In this document: one piece after another, positions 13,746 to 24,364 of the stretch
Layout of the letters: each line of letters starts with the position of its first letter
How positions within the stretch are numbered: the stretch's first letter is position 1
Source: Mesostigma viride
Lineage: Eukaryota > Streptophyta > Mesostigmatophyceae > Mesostigmatales > Mesostigmataceae
DNA length: 64,000 nucleotides
Direction: 5' to 3'
Assembly (NCBI GenBank): GCA_009746045.1
Contig: RPFO01000244.1
Location: forward strand, 62,001-126,000
Notes under the pieces: generated by a model
What the model was told of the DNA's origin: nothing
What the model saw: the letters and a program-made list of their open reading frames with translations, nothing else
The model's database searches: none
Program-made: the position numbers and the translations under genes

Positions 13746-14133
13746 ATCAGTTCTTTGACACTGAGTTGGCACTAGACGCAACACCTTTGATGCACATGAG
13801 TGCAGGGCGCATGTGTGGAAACCATGCAACCATGGCGATCCCTCAAAAAGTTTGGTTATGTAATAAGTGAGACAATTATTCCGGACGTATGATGGCCCAA
13901 CGTCCTGTAAGGTTGAGTTGTCTTATTCAATTGGCATATGTTGTCTTATTGATGTTGTCTCATTGCCTTAATGGGTCAATTGTCTTAGTTTATATCATGT
14001 ATATCTTGGGAAACTCATTGCTTCAATAAAATGCATGTTAGGCGCAATCAACCCCCTCAAACACATCTGAAAACTGCACAGTGCATCAAATGTATCCTAA
14101 ACAAAAAAATGTATCCTAATCCGGTAAAACCAC

Positions 14134-14731
14134 TCTTGGTTGTCCGGCGATGGGTTCCACAGGTTTTCGCACCACCCGTGCGAGTTTAATACTCTCCATG
14201 TCCTTCTTCTTGCGAAGAAGGGACGCAGAGGGTCGCCCAAACGTTAGCTCAATGTGGTTATGTCCCTGGGCGAAAGGGACATTAAGGTTTGATGTGGCGG
14301 GACGAAAGGTAATCGTCCCGTCCGGTGCCACCGAGGCCGTCTGACGGGGCATACGCTCCCGAAGAGATGGCAACGTGGGGCCGGACTGTGGAGCCTCAGT
14401 GGGGTTTACCACCGAGGTCTCCGCAGCCATGGCCGCGCCAGCCGTGGTTGCGGCTGGGGCGGCCGCCGGAGTCGAGGGTAAGCCGGTCTCCCCGGGGGAG
14501 CCGTCTCGGCCTCCGGCCTCGCAGGGGAGGGGGTAGGTCGGTCGGCTTTGCAGCCGCCGTCCCCTCGTCCTGGCAACCATTGTGAGTCTTTTTGTTCTTT
14601 TTCTTTTTCTTGGAAATGGCCGCATCGCCAGCCGGCTTCTTGTTGTTGTCTCTGGGCATCCGCCGATCCTGCCCATCATCATCCTCGTTGTAGGTAAGCT
14701 TCTTAGCGACATTCTTGTTCGTGATAGCCAT
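14134..14731 (-). pseudogene. Lys-rich ORF piece, possibly the 5' part of a gene split by the transposon
   Basis: Beginning at 14731, MAITNKNVAKKL starts an acidic then Lys-rich N-terminus. Near 14525, at a C-run, the plausible reading moves to the neighbouring frame (PSTPAAAPAATT, then FRPATSNLNVPFAQGHNHIELTF) and runs to the right inverted repeat of the 11-kb element, where it stops at 14116-14118. The frame change suggests decay or a sequencing indel. I do not recognise the protein. If the transposon is removed, the frame could continue into the charged ORF at 2885-2184, but no target duplication confirms this. Confidence 0.4.
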
Positions 14732-14739
14732 GGTAGCAA

Positions 14740-15125
14740 ATAAAATTCAAGTTAGAATGCGGTGGGATATATTGCTTGAGAACACTGAGAGCTGTGTGCA
14801 ATGAATTGCTTGGTTCATTAGAAAATAGGTTTACCCTTTATCAACGTTCCTCTCACCGGCTGCGCCGCCAGTGACCGTTGGGTGCAGACCGTTGGCCCGA
14901 GGCCGCACGATGACAGGTAGCTGCCTAGTCACTGCATCGTGCGATCACAGATCAATGCACGCTGCAGTACGGTCCCTATCTAGGATACTCTAGTACCGTC
15001 CAATGACAGGACACTACGTATACTGGGTACTGACATCTGTCACGTACCTCAGTACCCAAAGTACCTATCTAGGGAAACGTATGCGACTCGACTAGCATCC
15101 CTATCTGCATAGCCCGCGTGGTATT
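14740..15125. other. Spacer without recognised gene
   Basis: No ORF or repeat of note is present. The last five bases (GTATT, 15121-15125) are the left copy of the target duplication of the Copia insertion. Confidence 0.5.
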
Positions 15126-15870
15126 TGTTGAAAGAACTAATGGGTTTGCCTTCTACAATGCTTGTGATTGGAACCCAAATGTGCCTGTCCTTGCAGGTAC
15201 AGGCTATGGAGGATGGAAGCAAAGAGACAGAGACTCAGTTTGAGGCAGAATGATAGTGAGGAGTACCTTAGGCAAGGCTCCTCAGTTGTTTTATTAACTC
15301 GAGGAAAAAACACAGGCAGAAAACTGGAATGACCTGATTGGCTGGCTAGGAATGTGCCTAGGAATATTCTCATGTAATACTCAGGCCACCAATCAGGTTA
15401 GGTCAGTGTACAGGCTACCAATCAGATCTAGACAAGAATAAATCTTATCTTGTAACTGCTGTACAGTCTTATCTTGTAACTGATGTACAGCCTTAACTTG
15501 TAACTGCTGCACAGTAATCTAACTATTTAATAAAAGATCTCTCTATGTGTGATCTGATGATGATGAAGTAAATCTGGCGTGAACATATCAGCGCCACATC
15601 TGACATGCACAGTGTACATGTCAATCAGTCAGCTGTCCTGTCATAGATTCTCATCTCACATGTCATAGGTCAGCTGACATAGACAGATTTGTCAGCTGCC
15701 TATAAGGATCCACTTGGCATAGGTACTAATCCCTGATTACTAAAACTGGCCACAACTTTCTCATTTGTGGGCCAAATCCAACGGGATAAAGAACAGTGGC
15801 TCCTGTACAAGAGCCTCTATCTATCTAGCCAGGTCAGGTGGGTACAAATACAAGGACCATGTCCTTGACA
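15126..15870 (-). repeat. Inverted LTR copy
   Basis: This 745-bp LTR is in reverse orientation (begins TGTTGAAAG on the plus strand, ends CCTTGACA). It is nearly identical to the plus copies at 16034-16778 and 20282-21025. Its outer end abuts the target duplication. Its inner end is followed by the complement of the polypurine tract. Confidence 0.95.
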
Positions 15871-16033
15871 CCCCCCTTACAACACATGACCTTGCTCTAG
15901 TGCTATCCTGTCAAGTATAACACTTAGAGGAAAAGCTCTCAGCCATAGCTAAGTCAAGCCTTGACCAAACATAGGACTCTAGAATTAAATTCAGTACTCA
16001 CTATCAAGGTGACATTTGGGTACAACCTTGACA

Positions 16034-16778
16034 TGTCAAGGACATGGTCCTTGTATTTGTACCCACCTGACCTGGCTAGATAGATAGAGGCTCTTGTACA
16101 GGAGCCACTGTTCTTTATCCCGTTGGATTTGGCCCACAAATGAGAAAGTTGTGGCCAGTTTTAGTAATCAGGGATTAGTACCTATGCCAAGTGGATCCTT
16201 ATAGGCAGCTGACAAATCTGTCTATGTCAGCTGACCTATGACATGTGAGATGAGAATCTATGACAGGACAGCTGACTGATTGACATGTACACTGTGCATG
16301 TCAGATGTGGCGCTGATATGTTCACGCCAGATTTACTTCATCATCATCAGATCACACATAGAGAGATCTTTTATTAAATAGTTAGATTACTGTGCAGCAG
16401 TTACAAGTTAAGGCTGTACATCAGTTACAAGATAAGACTGTACAGCAGTTACAAGATAAGATTTATTCTTGTCTAGATCTGATTGGTAGCCTGTACACTG
16501 ACCTAACCTGATTGGTGGCCTGAGTATTACATGAGAATATTCCTAGGCACATTCCTAGCCAGCCAATCAGGTCATTCCAGTTTTCTGCCTGTGTTTTTTC
16601 CTCGAGTTAATAAAACAACTGAGGAGCCTTGCCTAAGGTACTCCTCACTATCATTCTGCCTCAAACTGAGTCTCTGTCTCTTTGCTTCCATCCTCCATAG
16701 CCTGTACCTGCAAGGACAGGCACATTTGGGTTCCAATCACAAGCATTGTAGAAGGCAAACCCATTAGTTCTTTCAACA
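16034..16778 (+). repeat. 5' LTR of the Copia element
   Basis: 745 bp run from TGTCAAGGACATGG to TTTCAACA, immediately followed by a primer-binding site complementary to the initiator Met tRNA 3' end. It contains an AATAAA at 16609-16614 that could serve as the polyadenylation signal. Confidence 0.95.
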
Positions 16779-16791
16779 TGGTATCGGAGGT

Positions 16792-18939
16792 TTGATGCCT
16801 ACCCTGCATTTGAGGAGCAGAGACATTCATCTGACTACCCCAGAGACAACACCCAGACCCAGATCAACCATGGAGGATCAAGACACCCAAACTGCTACCA
16901 GACAGCCTGACTACACCTCTCTTGTTTCAACAGTTGCCAAGAGCTGCAAGAAATTTGTTGGTGCAGCTGGTGATGATTACAGCAAGTGGGAGGAGTGGAA
17001 GAATCTGTTTTTGGCTGTTGTCAGTCTTTTCAATTTGGATGCTGTCCTGCTGGGCACTGAGGAGAATGACAGGGCTGATAAGGCCCTGTGGGCAGCTTTG
17101 CTCACCTGTCTAACAGGTGAAGCTGCACGCCTCATGGCCACTGTGGCCAACAAAACTGGTAGCCAAGCATGGCAGTGTCTCATGGAGAACTATGAGCAAA
17201 CCAGGCTAACCAAGAGTCACAGGTTTGAGCTGAGGAGCAAGCTGCACCGCCTACAGAAGCTTCCTAACGAGACCATGCAACAGCTTGTGAGGAGGGCGGA
17301 GCTTCTACGTGCTGACTACCAGGCTGCAGGGGGAGTCATCCAGGACCGTGATTTTGCTGCCATTCTACTGGGAGCACTGACAGACGAGTACCGCCCTGCG
17401 CTGGTGTCTGTACGGTTCAACGAGGAGGACCCACTACCTGTGGTGAAGAGGGCACTCATGGAGGCGGAGGATCTGCTCAAGGGGGGACGTGCTGTGGTGA
17501 AAAAGGAGAGTGCTGGCACTGGCCAGGCCTACCACACCAACAGCAAGGGGAACGGGGGGACCAAGAAATGCAGTCACTGTGGCCTGTCAAATCACAAGGA
17601 CAAAGACTGCTGGAAGGAGCATCCTGAGAAGGCCCCACGCTGGTACCCCAACCAGCACAGGGGGGGCAAGGGCGGCAACCGAGGGAACCAGAGCAAGGGA
17701 CGCAACGCACCTGCTGGATCCGCTGCCAACGCAACTCAGGAGGCGGCTGAACTGCCGCCTGGCTTCTGCATGGTCACCATCGCCGAGGAGTCGCCGTCGA
17801 CGCCGCTGGAGGCTGCTGCTCTCACGCAGTATACGGGCGACAAACTCAACTGGGTGCTGGACTCGGCTGCGAGCAGCCACATGTCCCCGTGCCGTTCTGA
17901 CTTCGTGTCACTTATCCCCCACAACAGGCAGATCGTCGGATCAGGCGGCGACCTGCAAGCTGCTGGAGTTGGCACAGTTTCTGTGCATTTGCCGGGGAGC
18001 GAGCTCCGACTGGATGGAGCCCTTCTGGTCCCCGAGCTGCCCGTTCGGGTGCTCTCTGTTGGAGCGCTCGTGAAGGCTGGCCACAAGCTGGATTTCAACC
18101 AGGAAATCGCTGTGGTGGACAACAAGGCGCACAAGATGGAGCAGAGGGACAACGTCTACGTGTTACCTGCTCTCAACAAGAAGGCGGCGCTGGCGGCCAC
18201 GACCGTGCGGCCGTTGGGGTCGCTGTGGAGCGCTGGCCTGCCAGTGGCGGCCATGTCCAAGACGCTGGGCTTTCTGCCTGGCTTTTCGCGGCCTTTGGGA
18301 CTGCAGGCTTCTTCCCGAGGCGCTTTGCTGCGCCCGGTGTCGTCGCCACTGTCGTGTGGCGGCAAGGGCGGTTTTTCCGCTGACAAACCTGCAATTGTGC
18401 AGGATTTTGGCGTGGTGGGGACGGCAAGGAATGGGATCGGCTTAGTACCGGTCGTTGGGGCACACGGGGAGGACGGTTCCTGGAGTTCTGCGTCGGGCAG
18501 TACTACTTATAGCCCTCTCGTGCCAGATCAGGTGGACTCTGCTCCACCAGTTTCCCTGACCCCTCCAGCGGCGAGCTCACCTGGCTTGCCGTTGTCCATG
18601 GATGTCAACCTACGTGGCGTGCTGGGAGAGCTTCCCCAGCCTGGCATCGTTTGGCCTACTAGTGCCAACACGCAGACGTCACCAAGCCTGCTGCGTGACG
18701 GTTTCGCTCCCTGGCCAGAATCAAGTGGGGGTTTGGCGTGGCGCGTCTCGGGCGCCAGCATTTTGGATTTTGCTGCGGGGGGAATTCCTGGTGAGGGGAG
18801 GCCACCAGATGCACCAAGTCCAAGCCCAGTCCTGGAGCCAAGTCCTGGAGCTGGAGTCGTCGGCTGCCACGTGTCCCTGTCAATTTGGGACTGTGCTGAG
18901 CCAACAAGTTGCCGGCACAAGTGCTGCCTTGAGCACTAA
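16792..18939 (+). CDS. Copia Gag-protease polyprotein, truncated (no integrase/RT)
   Basis: The 715-aa frame starts just after the primer-binding site. A second Met at 16870 (MEDQDTQ) is a likelier start because it heads the conserved part. Residues about 40-240 match the UBN2-type Gag of Copia elements (YSKWEEWKNLF, W.CLMENYEQT, LRSKLHRLQKL). A CCHC knuckle, CSHCGLSNHKDKDCW, is at about 260. An aspartic protease active-site motif, WVLDSAASSHMS, is at about 355. After about residue 465 the sequence becomes Gly/Pro/Ser-rich and shows no integrase or reverse transcriptase. The 1.2 kb after the stop is non-coding. This is a gag-protease-only, non-autonomous derivative. Confidence 0.85.
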   Translation: MMPTLHLRSRDIHLTTPETTPRPRSTMEDQDTQTATRQPDYTSLVSTVAKSCKKFVGAAGDDYSKWEEWKNLFLAVVSLFNLDAVLLGTEENDRADKALWAALLTCLTGEAARLMATVANKTGSQAWQCLMENYEQTRLTKSHRFELRSKLHRLQKLPNETMQQLVRRAELLRADYQAAGGVIQDRDFAAILLGALTDEYRPALVSVRFNEEDPLPVVKRALMEAEDLLKGGRAVVKKESAGTGQAYHTNSKGNGGTKKCSHCGLSNHKDKDCWKEHPEKAPRWYPNQHRGGKGGNRGNQSKGRNAPAGSAANATQEAAELPPGFCMVTIAEESPSTPLEAAALTQYTGDKLNWVLDSAASSHMSPCRSDFVSLIPHNRQIVGSGGDLQAAGVGTVSVHLPGSELRLDGALLVPELPVRVLSVGALVKAGHKLDFNQEIAVVDNKAHKMEQRDNVYVLPALNKKAALAATTVRPLGSLWSAGLPVAAMSKTLGFLPGFSRPLGLQASSRGALLRPVSSPLSCGGKGGFSADKPAIVQDFGVVGTARNGIGLVPVVGAHGEDGSWSSASGSTTYSPLVPDQVDSAPPVSLTPPAASSPGLPLSMDVNLRGVLGELPQPGIVWPTSANTQTSPSLLRDGFAPWPESSGGLAWRVSGASILDFAAGGIPGEGRPPDAPSPSPVLEPSPGAGVVGCHVSLSIWDCAEPTSCRHKCCLEH

Positions 18940-20118
18940 GGCGGTCGGTGCGGGAGCCCTGCTTCCGCTATTTTCATGGCGATTTTTGGGGATGCGCTAT
19001 GGTCACGTTCGTTGGGAATTTGATAGCTAGCTTAACTAACCCCTATGATCTCAAGTCGCCACTGTTTTTCGTTCGTGAAAAATTGCTTTAGACACGAATA
19101 TTTTGTGGTCTATTGTGCTGTTAGGTGCGGGGTCCTTCCGGCCTTATGCATCTCGCATAGTCTTGTTTTGTTTCTGCTAGACTTTTTCATAGCGCTTCGT
19201 CGGGATGCGTTATTTGAGTTCTAGACCACCTGTGTTCATCGTCCCCATGACGTTCTTCTACCAGCAATGGTATGTTTTCCAAGTTCTTTGTAATCTTGGT
19301 ACGTTTGGCTAGCGCCGGTTTGCTGGCCATGTCTCCGTTCTTGCTGACCCTTTTTGTGGTCAATCTGCACGTTCATTTCATGTCGTGTGTGTTGCCCATT
19401 CTTAGGGCATACTTTCTCGTTGCATGCTAGGTTTGTTCATGCAGTTTGCGGTTGTGTCTTTTGTACATAGCCTGCGTTTGTGCTCCTGACTTTGTCGTCG
19501 CTTCATGTCCCGTTTTTAGTCGCTTTCAACTATCGTTGGTTAATCAGAGCTGTCTTTTCAGTTCGTTCATGTTGGCTAATGCTAAGATCCATGACTATGT
19601 CGGTTTATGTTAGTTACCTGTGTGATTAAGGTGTTCAGGACTACGTGTTCTGCTCCTTGTTCACCGTTGGTGCTCTGCCGTAGGTCGGATGCTTTATGTC
19701 GTTAATCACATGTTTTATGCGTTAATCATACATCATGTCCCCTGCATTGTCTAAGAGTTTGCCTGTGTTAGAGCATTTTGTGTGCTTCTTCATGTTTTCA
19801 GGCGACGCTAGAGTGAGGGGGGTGTGATCCAAAGCGCATCTTCCCAACGAAGTTTTTGACTTGGCAACACATGCTAGTTGCTGGGCGATGCGGCAATCTT
19901 TCCTGCTGCTTTCGTTGGACACTCGGCGCGTCACCGGTCCGGAGTTCCAGTTTCCAGTTTCCGTGGAGATCGTCTTTTGACTACTTTGACCACGGTGTTT
20001 GCTAGCGAGGGGGGTGGATGTTTTTCGCCCACTTACCCGTGATCAGTTAGTGTTTGATCCTTACCACTGGCCTGGGTTGCATCCCATTTTTGGTTTGGTG
20101 CCATGTGGGTAAGGGGGG
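18940..20118. other. Non-coding internal region of the Copia element
   Basis: AT-leaning sequence without open frames lies between the gag stop and the first polypurine tract (AAGGGGGG, 20111-20118). In an autonomous relative this interval would contain pol. Confidence 0.7.
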
Positions 20119-20281
20119 TGTCAAGGTTGTACCCAAATGTCACCTTGATAGTGAGTACTGAATTTAATTCTAGAGTCCTATGTTTGGTCAAGGCTTGACT
20201 TAGCTATGGCTGAGAGCTTTTCCTCTAAGTGTTATACTTGACAGGATAGCACTAGAGCAAGGTCATGTGTTGTAAGGGGGG
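20111..20281 (+). promoter_or_regulatory. Duplicated polypurine tract upstream of the 3' LTR
   Basis: AAGGGGGGTGTCAAGG occurs twice. At 20111-20126 it is followed by an internal sequence, and at 20274-20289 it abuts the 3' LTR. The 163 bp between the two copies are exactly the internal segment present in inverted orientation at 15871-16033, so the upstream copy appears to have acted as a plus-strand priming or cleavage site. Confidence 0.75.
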
Positions 20282-21025
20282 TGTCAAGGACATGGTCCTT
20301 GTATTTGTACCCACCTGACCTGGCTAGATAGATAGAGGCTCTTGTACAGGAGCCACTGTTCTTTATCCCGTTGGATTTGGCCACAAATGAGAAAGTTGTG
20401 GCCAGTTTTAGTAATCAGGGATTAGTACCTATGCCAAGTGGATCCTTATAGGCAGCTGACAAATCTGTCTATGTCAGCTGACCTATGACATGTCAGATGA
20501 GAATCTATGACAGGACAGCTGACTGATTGACATGTACACTGTGCATGTCAGATGTGGCGCTGATATGTTCACGCCAGATTTACTTCATCATCATCAGATC
20601 ACACATAGAGAGATCTTTTATTAAATAGTTAGATTACTGTGCAGCAGTTACAAGTTAAGGCTGTACATCAGTTACAAGATAAGACTGTACAGCAGTTACA
20701 AGATAAGATTTATTCTTGTCTAGATCTGATTGGTAGCCTGTACACTGACCTAACCTGATTGGTGGCCTGAGTATTACATGAGAATATTCCTAGGCACATT
20801 CCTAGCCAGCCAATCAGGTCATTCCAGTTTTCTGCCTGTGTTTTTTCCTCGAGTTAATAAAACAACTGAGGAGCCTTGCCTAAGGTACTCCTCACTATCA
20901 TTCTGCCTCAAACTGAGTCTCTGTCTCTTTGCTTCCATCCTCCATAGCCTGTACCTGCAAGGACAGGCACATTTGGGTTCCAATCACAAGCATTGTAGAA
21001 GGCAAACCCATTAGTTCTTTCAACA
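20282..21025 (+). repeat. 3' LTR of the Copia element
   Basis: This 744-bp copy is followed directly by the GTATT target duplication. It differs from the 5' LTR by, for example, one base lost in GGCC(C)ACAAATG and a G/C change in ACATGT(G/C)AGATGAG. Confidence 0.95.
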
Positions 21026-21266
21026 GTATTTATATTCGCATACCAACGTGGGTTTACAAGGCTTATTCATACGTTGTATTCACAATGCCTTTGAGACTTA
21101 GTCTACAGCAAAGCATGGAGACTAACTCTTGTTGCTTGAGTTGTGCCGAGATGGTGGAGGTGGTGGAGGTGGTGTGCTGCTTAAGCAAGTCCGCCCAGGT
21201 GGAGGGAGCATCGCCGGCCGAGCCAGCAGGCGCCGGCTGGGCGGCGATGTCCTTCACCGCCTGGGC

Positions 21267-22596
21267 CAGTGAACAGCCATACGGCGTATAATACGCCGTA
21301 TGGCGCGTATTATACGCCATACGCAAGATTTCCGTATGGGTATGGGAAAAAAAATACGCACTGCGTATGGTTTGCGTATTTTTTGCGTATTGCGTATTTT
21401 TTGCGTATTTTTTGCGTATTTTTTGCGTATTTTTTGCGTATGAACCGCGTTCGAAGTAGCTTCTGGCATCATTTTGGACGGCAGTGGAGCCGGAACTAGA
21501 CTGTATCTAGGCGACCTGGAACTCCGCGACAAATAAACGACATGCAGGTGCCAAAGCTGGCCGTGCATGTACGACTGTACGTGCATTGCTGCAGATTGCT
21601 GCGTGTCGGACTAGGGTCTAGGAGACGAAGGACGAGGAAATTAGGTGACGAAGTTATGTTGTCTGCCAACAAGGGCGCGCATCTGGCACCTAACATTTAA
21701 TCGTAGCACAATTGACATCCAGGCACCATGGCTAGCGACGGTGATGGTGTGGGTCTATGGAACACGATGATGACTGGGCCGACGAGATGCAGGCCGTATT
21801 CGAGACTGTCTGGACACACATCGTGAAAGAACAGACTCTCAACAAGAAAGGGCAGCCGACAGGTAACTACAAGCTAAGTGACGTGCACACTTTTGGATGC
21901 AGAATTCTCGGGTTCTACCACCCGAGCAAGGCTAGCACCCGCCATATCATGGGCGCTACGTACGCGAAGGAGGCAAGAGTGAGCGAGTGCAAGAGGCCGC
22001 CGGAGGCATTACGTCGCAGGCTGCGGGGTATTTGGTGTGACTCGCGATGCACATAAATGCCTTATTTAGCCATGCAGGCTGCTGCTAGCCAGCCACCGTA
22101 CCATATGTGTTAATGGTTTAGGGAAGCTGGGTCGGGTTGCTGGCATGCATGGTATCCTGCACGCTAGCCACATTGTTGGCAGCCCGTATGGATTCTTGCT
22201 TCATGTAGATCAATATTGCATGGTGGCCTACCACGAGTAGGCAAGATGTCTGTTTCTGGCACAATGTCTTATTACTTTTGGCAAGTTGGCCGACTGACCG
22301 TGTGCTATTTACAGACATTATTAATAACAACAGATGTACAATGCTTGTATTTGTAGGCATGCAGCGACGGCAACGGCAATATTATGTGATGATGTGTTAA
22401 ATAAAGGCAAGTGGTGTTGCAAGAACACACAAAAAACATGCCTGATTGGTCAGAATGTTGAAGAACCCCCTGAACCATGCAAAAAACAGCATTTTCAAGA
22501 GTCCCCGTATGGTTTGCGTATTATACCCCGTATGGCGTATTATACACCATACACAAGGGCCCCGTATGGCTGCGTATTGCGTATGGCTGTTCACTG
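21267..22596. mobile_element. Non-autonomous hAT-like element with 8-bp target duplication
   Basis: The ends are CAGTGAACAGCCATACG and its complement, flanked by GCCTGGGC at 21259-21266 and again at 22597-22604. The subterminal regions are packed with GTATAATACGCC and GCGTATTTTTT repeats, typical transposase-binding clusters. No hAT transposase is encoded. The insertion lies inside the minus-strand ORF of 21063-23365 and its removal with one duplication copy restores the frame. Confidence 0.85.
21757..22056 (+). CDS. Small hypothetical ORF inside the hAT-like element
   Basis: A 99-aa frame (start MEHDDDWADEMQAVFE, with GCRILGFYHPSK and a basic C-terminus) has protein-like composition but no family I recognise. 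It could be a captured exon or a chance frame within the non-autonomous element. Confidence 0.25.
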   Translation: MEHDDDWADEMQAVFETVWTHIVKEQTLNKKGQPTGNYKLSDVHTFGCRILGFYHPSKASTRHIMGATYAKEARVSECKRPPEALRRRLRGIWCDSRCT

Positions 22597-23535
22597 GCCT
22601 GGGCGGTGAGGCCGGCGGTGTCATGCAAGCTCTCAAGGGCGTTGGCGGTGGCTTGAAGGCGTTGGTCGAGGTCGAGGAGCTGGGCTTTGATGTCGGCAGT
22701 GGAGGCGGAAATGGCAGTGGAGGTGGAGGCGGCGGCGGTGGAAATGTGAGGAAGTTCAGCAGTCAGCGTGCCGCCGATTGCTGCTATGTCGGCAGCAAGG
22801 GGGGTCGTACGTGATGCTGAAAGGCTTCCGTGAGGATGGAGCGGAGGGTGGGGACGGAAAGGGATGGAGCCCAGATCTCGCCGTCAGAGCGCTGGAGAAG
22901 GGAGTTGAGGATGGCGTGCTGGAGATGGGGGCGGACGCAGCCGGACAGCTGGTAGATGTCGGCCCAGCGGCTGCCGGCCGGGCCGAGGAGGCGATTGATG
23001 GAGTGGAGATGGAGGCACAGGTCGTAAAGCGAAGCGTAATCCCCGAAGAAGATGCAGCGCATAGCATCGGTCGGAGAAATGGTGGCCCAGTCGTAATCTG
23101 CGACCTTGAAAGGCCGGGGCCGAAAGCTCGGTTCTGGGCGTGAAGACCCTCCTGTGTCGTCGGCTGGGCGGGTGCGCTTGGGGTCAGGCGATGCAGATGG
23201 CGAGGCGTTAAGCCCGGGGGGTTGCTGGACGACCACCAGTGCACGACTAGTGTCATCGCCGCCTGCCGGACCTGATGGCGAAGCTGCAGCCTGAGCTGCA
23301 GACGTATTTTCATTGCCGAGCGCAGCCGCCAGGCTGCGTTGCGTCGAGGCGCGTTTGTTCGCCATATATTGCGTTTTAGATTCGGAAAATTATATCAGCA
23401 TGTGCGTCTTAGAAAGACGAAGCGATTGTGATATTCACGGCTAAAGTCGGTGCTCAAACGTGAAAGTTATGAGCTCCGACAGCCATGGCTACCTCGTGGC
23501 CGGAATTTCGTGTCTTGTTGATGCCATGCCGTGTT

Positions 23536-24085
23536 GGACGGGAGCTATGGCCGACCTATACCTCCAGCTCCGGCAGACCAAGGCGGGCCAGCCGGTTTAC
23601 TGGAAGGGGGCGGCCATCGTCTACGTCGGCCACAAGCCCTGGCACGCGATCCCCGGCCGCGACCCCCGAGACTCCAGACGCCCCAGCTTAGGGGAATACA
23701 GAAGCAGTAGTGTAGAATAGTTAGACCGTGGCCTTGTACATGCCCGCCTACTACAGGCACTATACAAGCTGAGGCCTAGCATTTTTAGTCATGTACATGT
23801 GTGCCTATGATGAGCCACCCTCCAGATGATGCCTAGCTTTATTTCATTAAATGCAGTGCCCATGCAGGGAGTCACTCTCTGCTGAGAAGCCATGCCCAGC
23901 TAGCTCTTGTATATAGCTATGCTGATCTTTCCCCCCATGACAGGCTCCCCCTTAGCTGGGCATAGCTTGGTAGCTCATGGGGCTGCAGGTGCCCTGGTGC
24001 ACCTAGAGCAAGGGTCGTTTACATTCCCACCCTTGCAGGAGGTAGCTTAGAATGTATTAAAAGCCATATGCCCATTCTCTGGGAT
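23536..24085 (+). mobile_element. LINE ORF1/3'-tail fragment (left part, split by the PAT element)
   Basis: From about 23536 the sequence matches the end of the LINE ORF1 at 46390 (GGGAGCTATGGCCGACCTA..., encoding LRQTKAGQPVYWKGA and HKPW) and ends at a stop at 23718-23720. The following 3' region (GCAGTAGTGTAGAATAG, then CATGCAGGGAGTCACTCTCTG) is a diverged version of the tails at 46560-46980 and 47352-47675. It breaks at 24085 in CTCTGGGAT and its continuation (GTGCCACAT...CTCCCAACGGAGTTATG) lies at 34365-34393, on the far side of the PAT element. Confidence 0.75.
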
Positions 24086-24296
24086 ATTTGGTGAGCTATG
24101 CTCATTTTATCTATGACTAACCTGCTGAGCGGAGAATGCAACGCCGTATAGCACCAAAAGAAAAAATAATTTTAGAAAAAATATTTTTTTGTGCTGGCAC
24201 CCGTACCCCAGCCACCCAGGTAGGGGTTGGCTGGAGAGGTGGTTGCTATAAAAGGTGGGCTTCCATTCCAGGGAAGCAGGTTGTTTCTTTTTGCCT
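24086..24296 (+). repeat. A1 repeat with TATA-type promoter
   Basis: 211 bp are repeated at 33938-34149. It contains TATAAAAGG at 24247-24255, about 115 bp upstream of the gag start, and is the likely promoter. The A2 copy has the same box at 34100-34108. Confidence 0.8.
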
Positions 24297-24364
24297 GAGA
24301 ACCTCAAGTGACCACATCACAAAAAACAAAACGCAATATAACACATCAAGCATTATAACCCACC

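Larger units (their letters stand above)
15126..21025 (+). mobile_element. Copia-type retrotransposon insertion with head-to-head structure
   Basis: The whole 5.9-kb block is flanked by GTATT at 15121-15125 and 21026-21030. Its order is: inverted LTR (15126-15870), an inverted 163-bp piece of the internal 3' end (15871-16033), a plus LTR (16034-16778), a primer-binding site (TGGTATCGGAGG, 16779-16790), gag-protease ORF, non-coding DNA, polypurine tract and plus LTR (20282-21025). Both outer ends are therefore U5 ends (TGTTGAAAG...CTTTCAACA). The LTRs differ by only a few changes, indicating a recent insertion. There is no integrase or reverse transcriptase, so it must have been mobilised in trans. 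Confidence 0.9.
21063..23365 (-). pseudogene. Unknown retroelement-type ORF interrupted by a hAT-like insertion
   Basis: The minus-strand frame starts at 23365 (MANKRASTQRSL). It has a Ser/Ala/Pro-rich N-terminus, then a globular part (about residues 85-180; YDWATISPTDAMRCIFFGDYAS, LCLHLHSINRLLGPAG). It meets a stop near 22784 right after a run of six C; one extra C would continue the frame into an Ala/Thr-rich coiled coil (ISASTADIKAQLLDLDQRL). At 22604 it is broken by the hAT-like element. Across the 8-bp duplication it resumes at 21258 (AVKDIAAQPAPAG) and ends at 21063. Size and composition suggest a structural (gag/ORF1-like) retroelement protein, but I do not recognise a family. The 5' leader AAAACGCAATATA also precedes the PAT element's gag start at 24365. 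Confidence 0.45.

Noticed and set aside
15137-21014. Identical 78-aa ORF starting MRIFLGTF found three times
   Set aside because: It lies inside the LTR copies and simply reflects LTR duplication.
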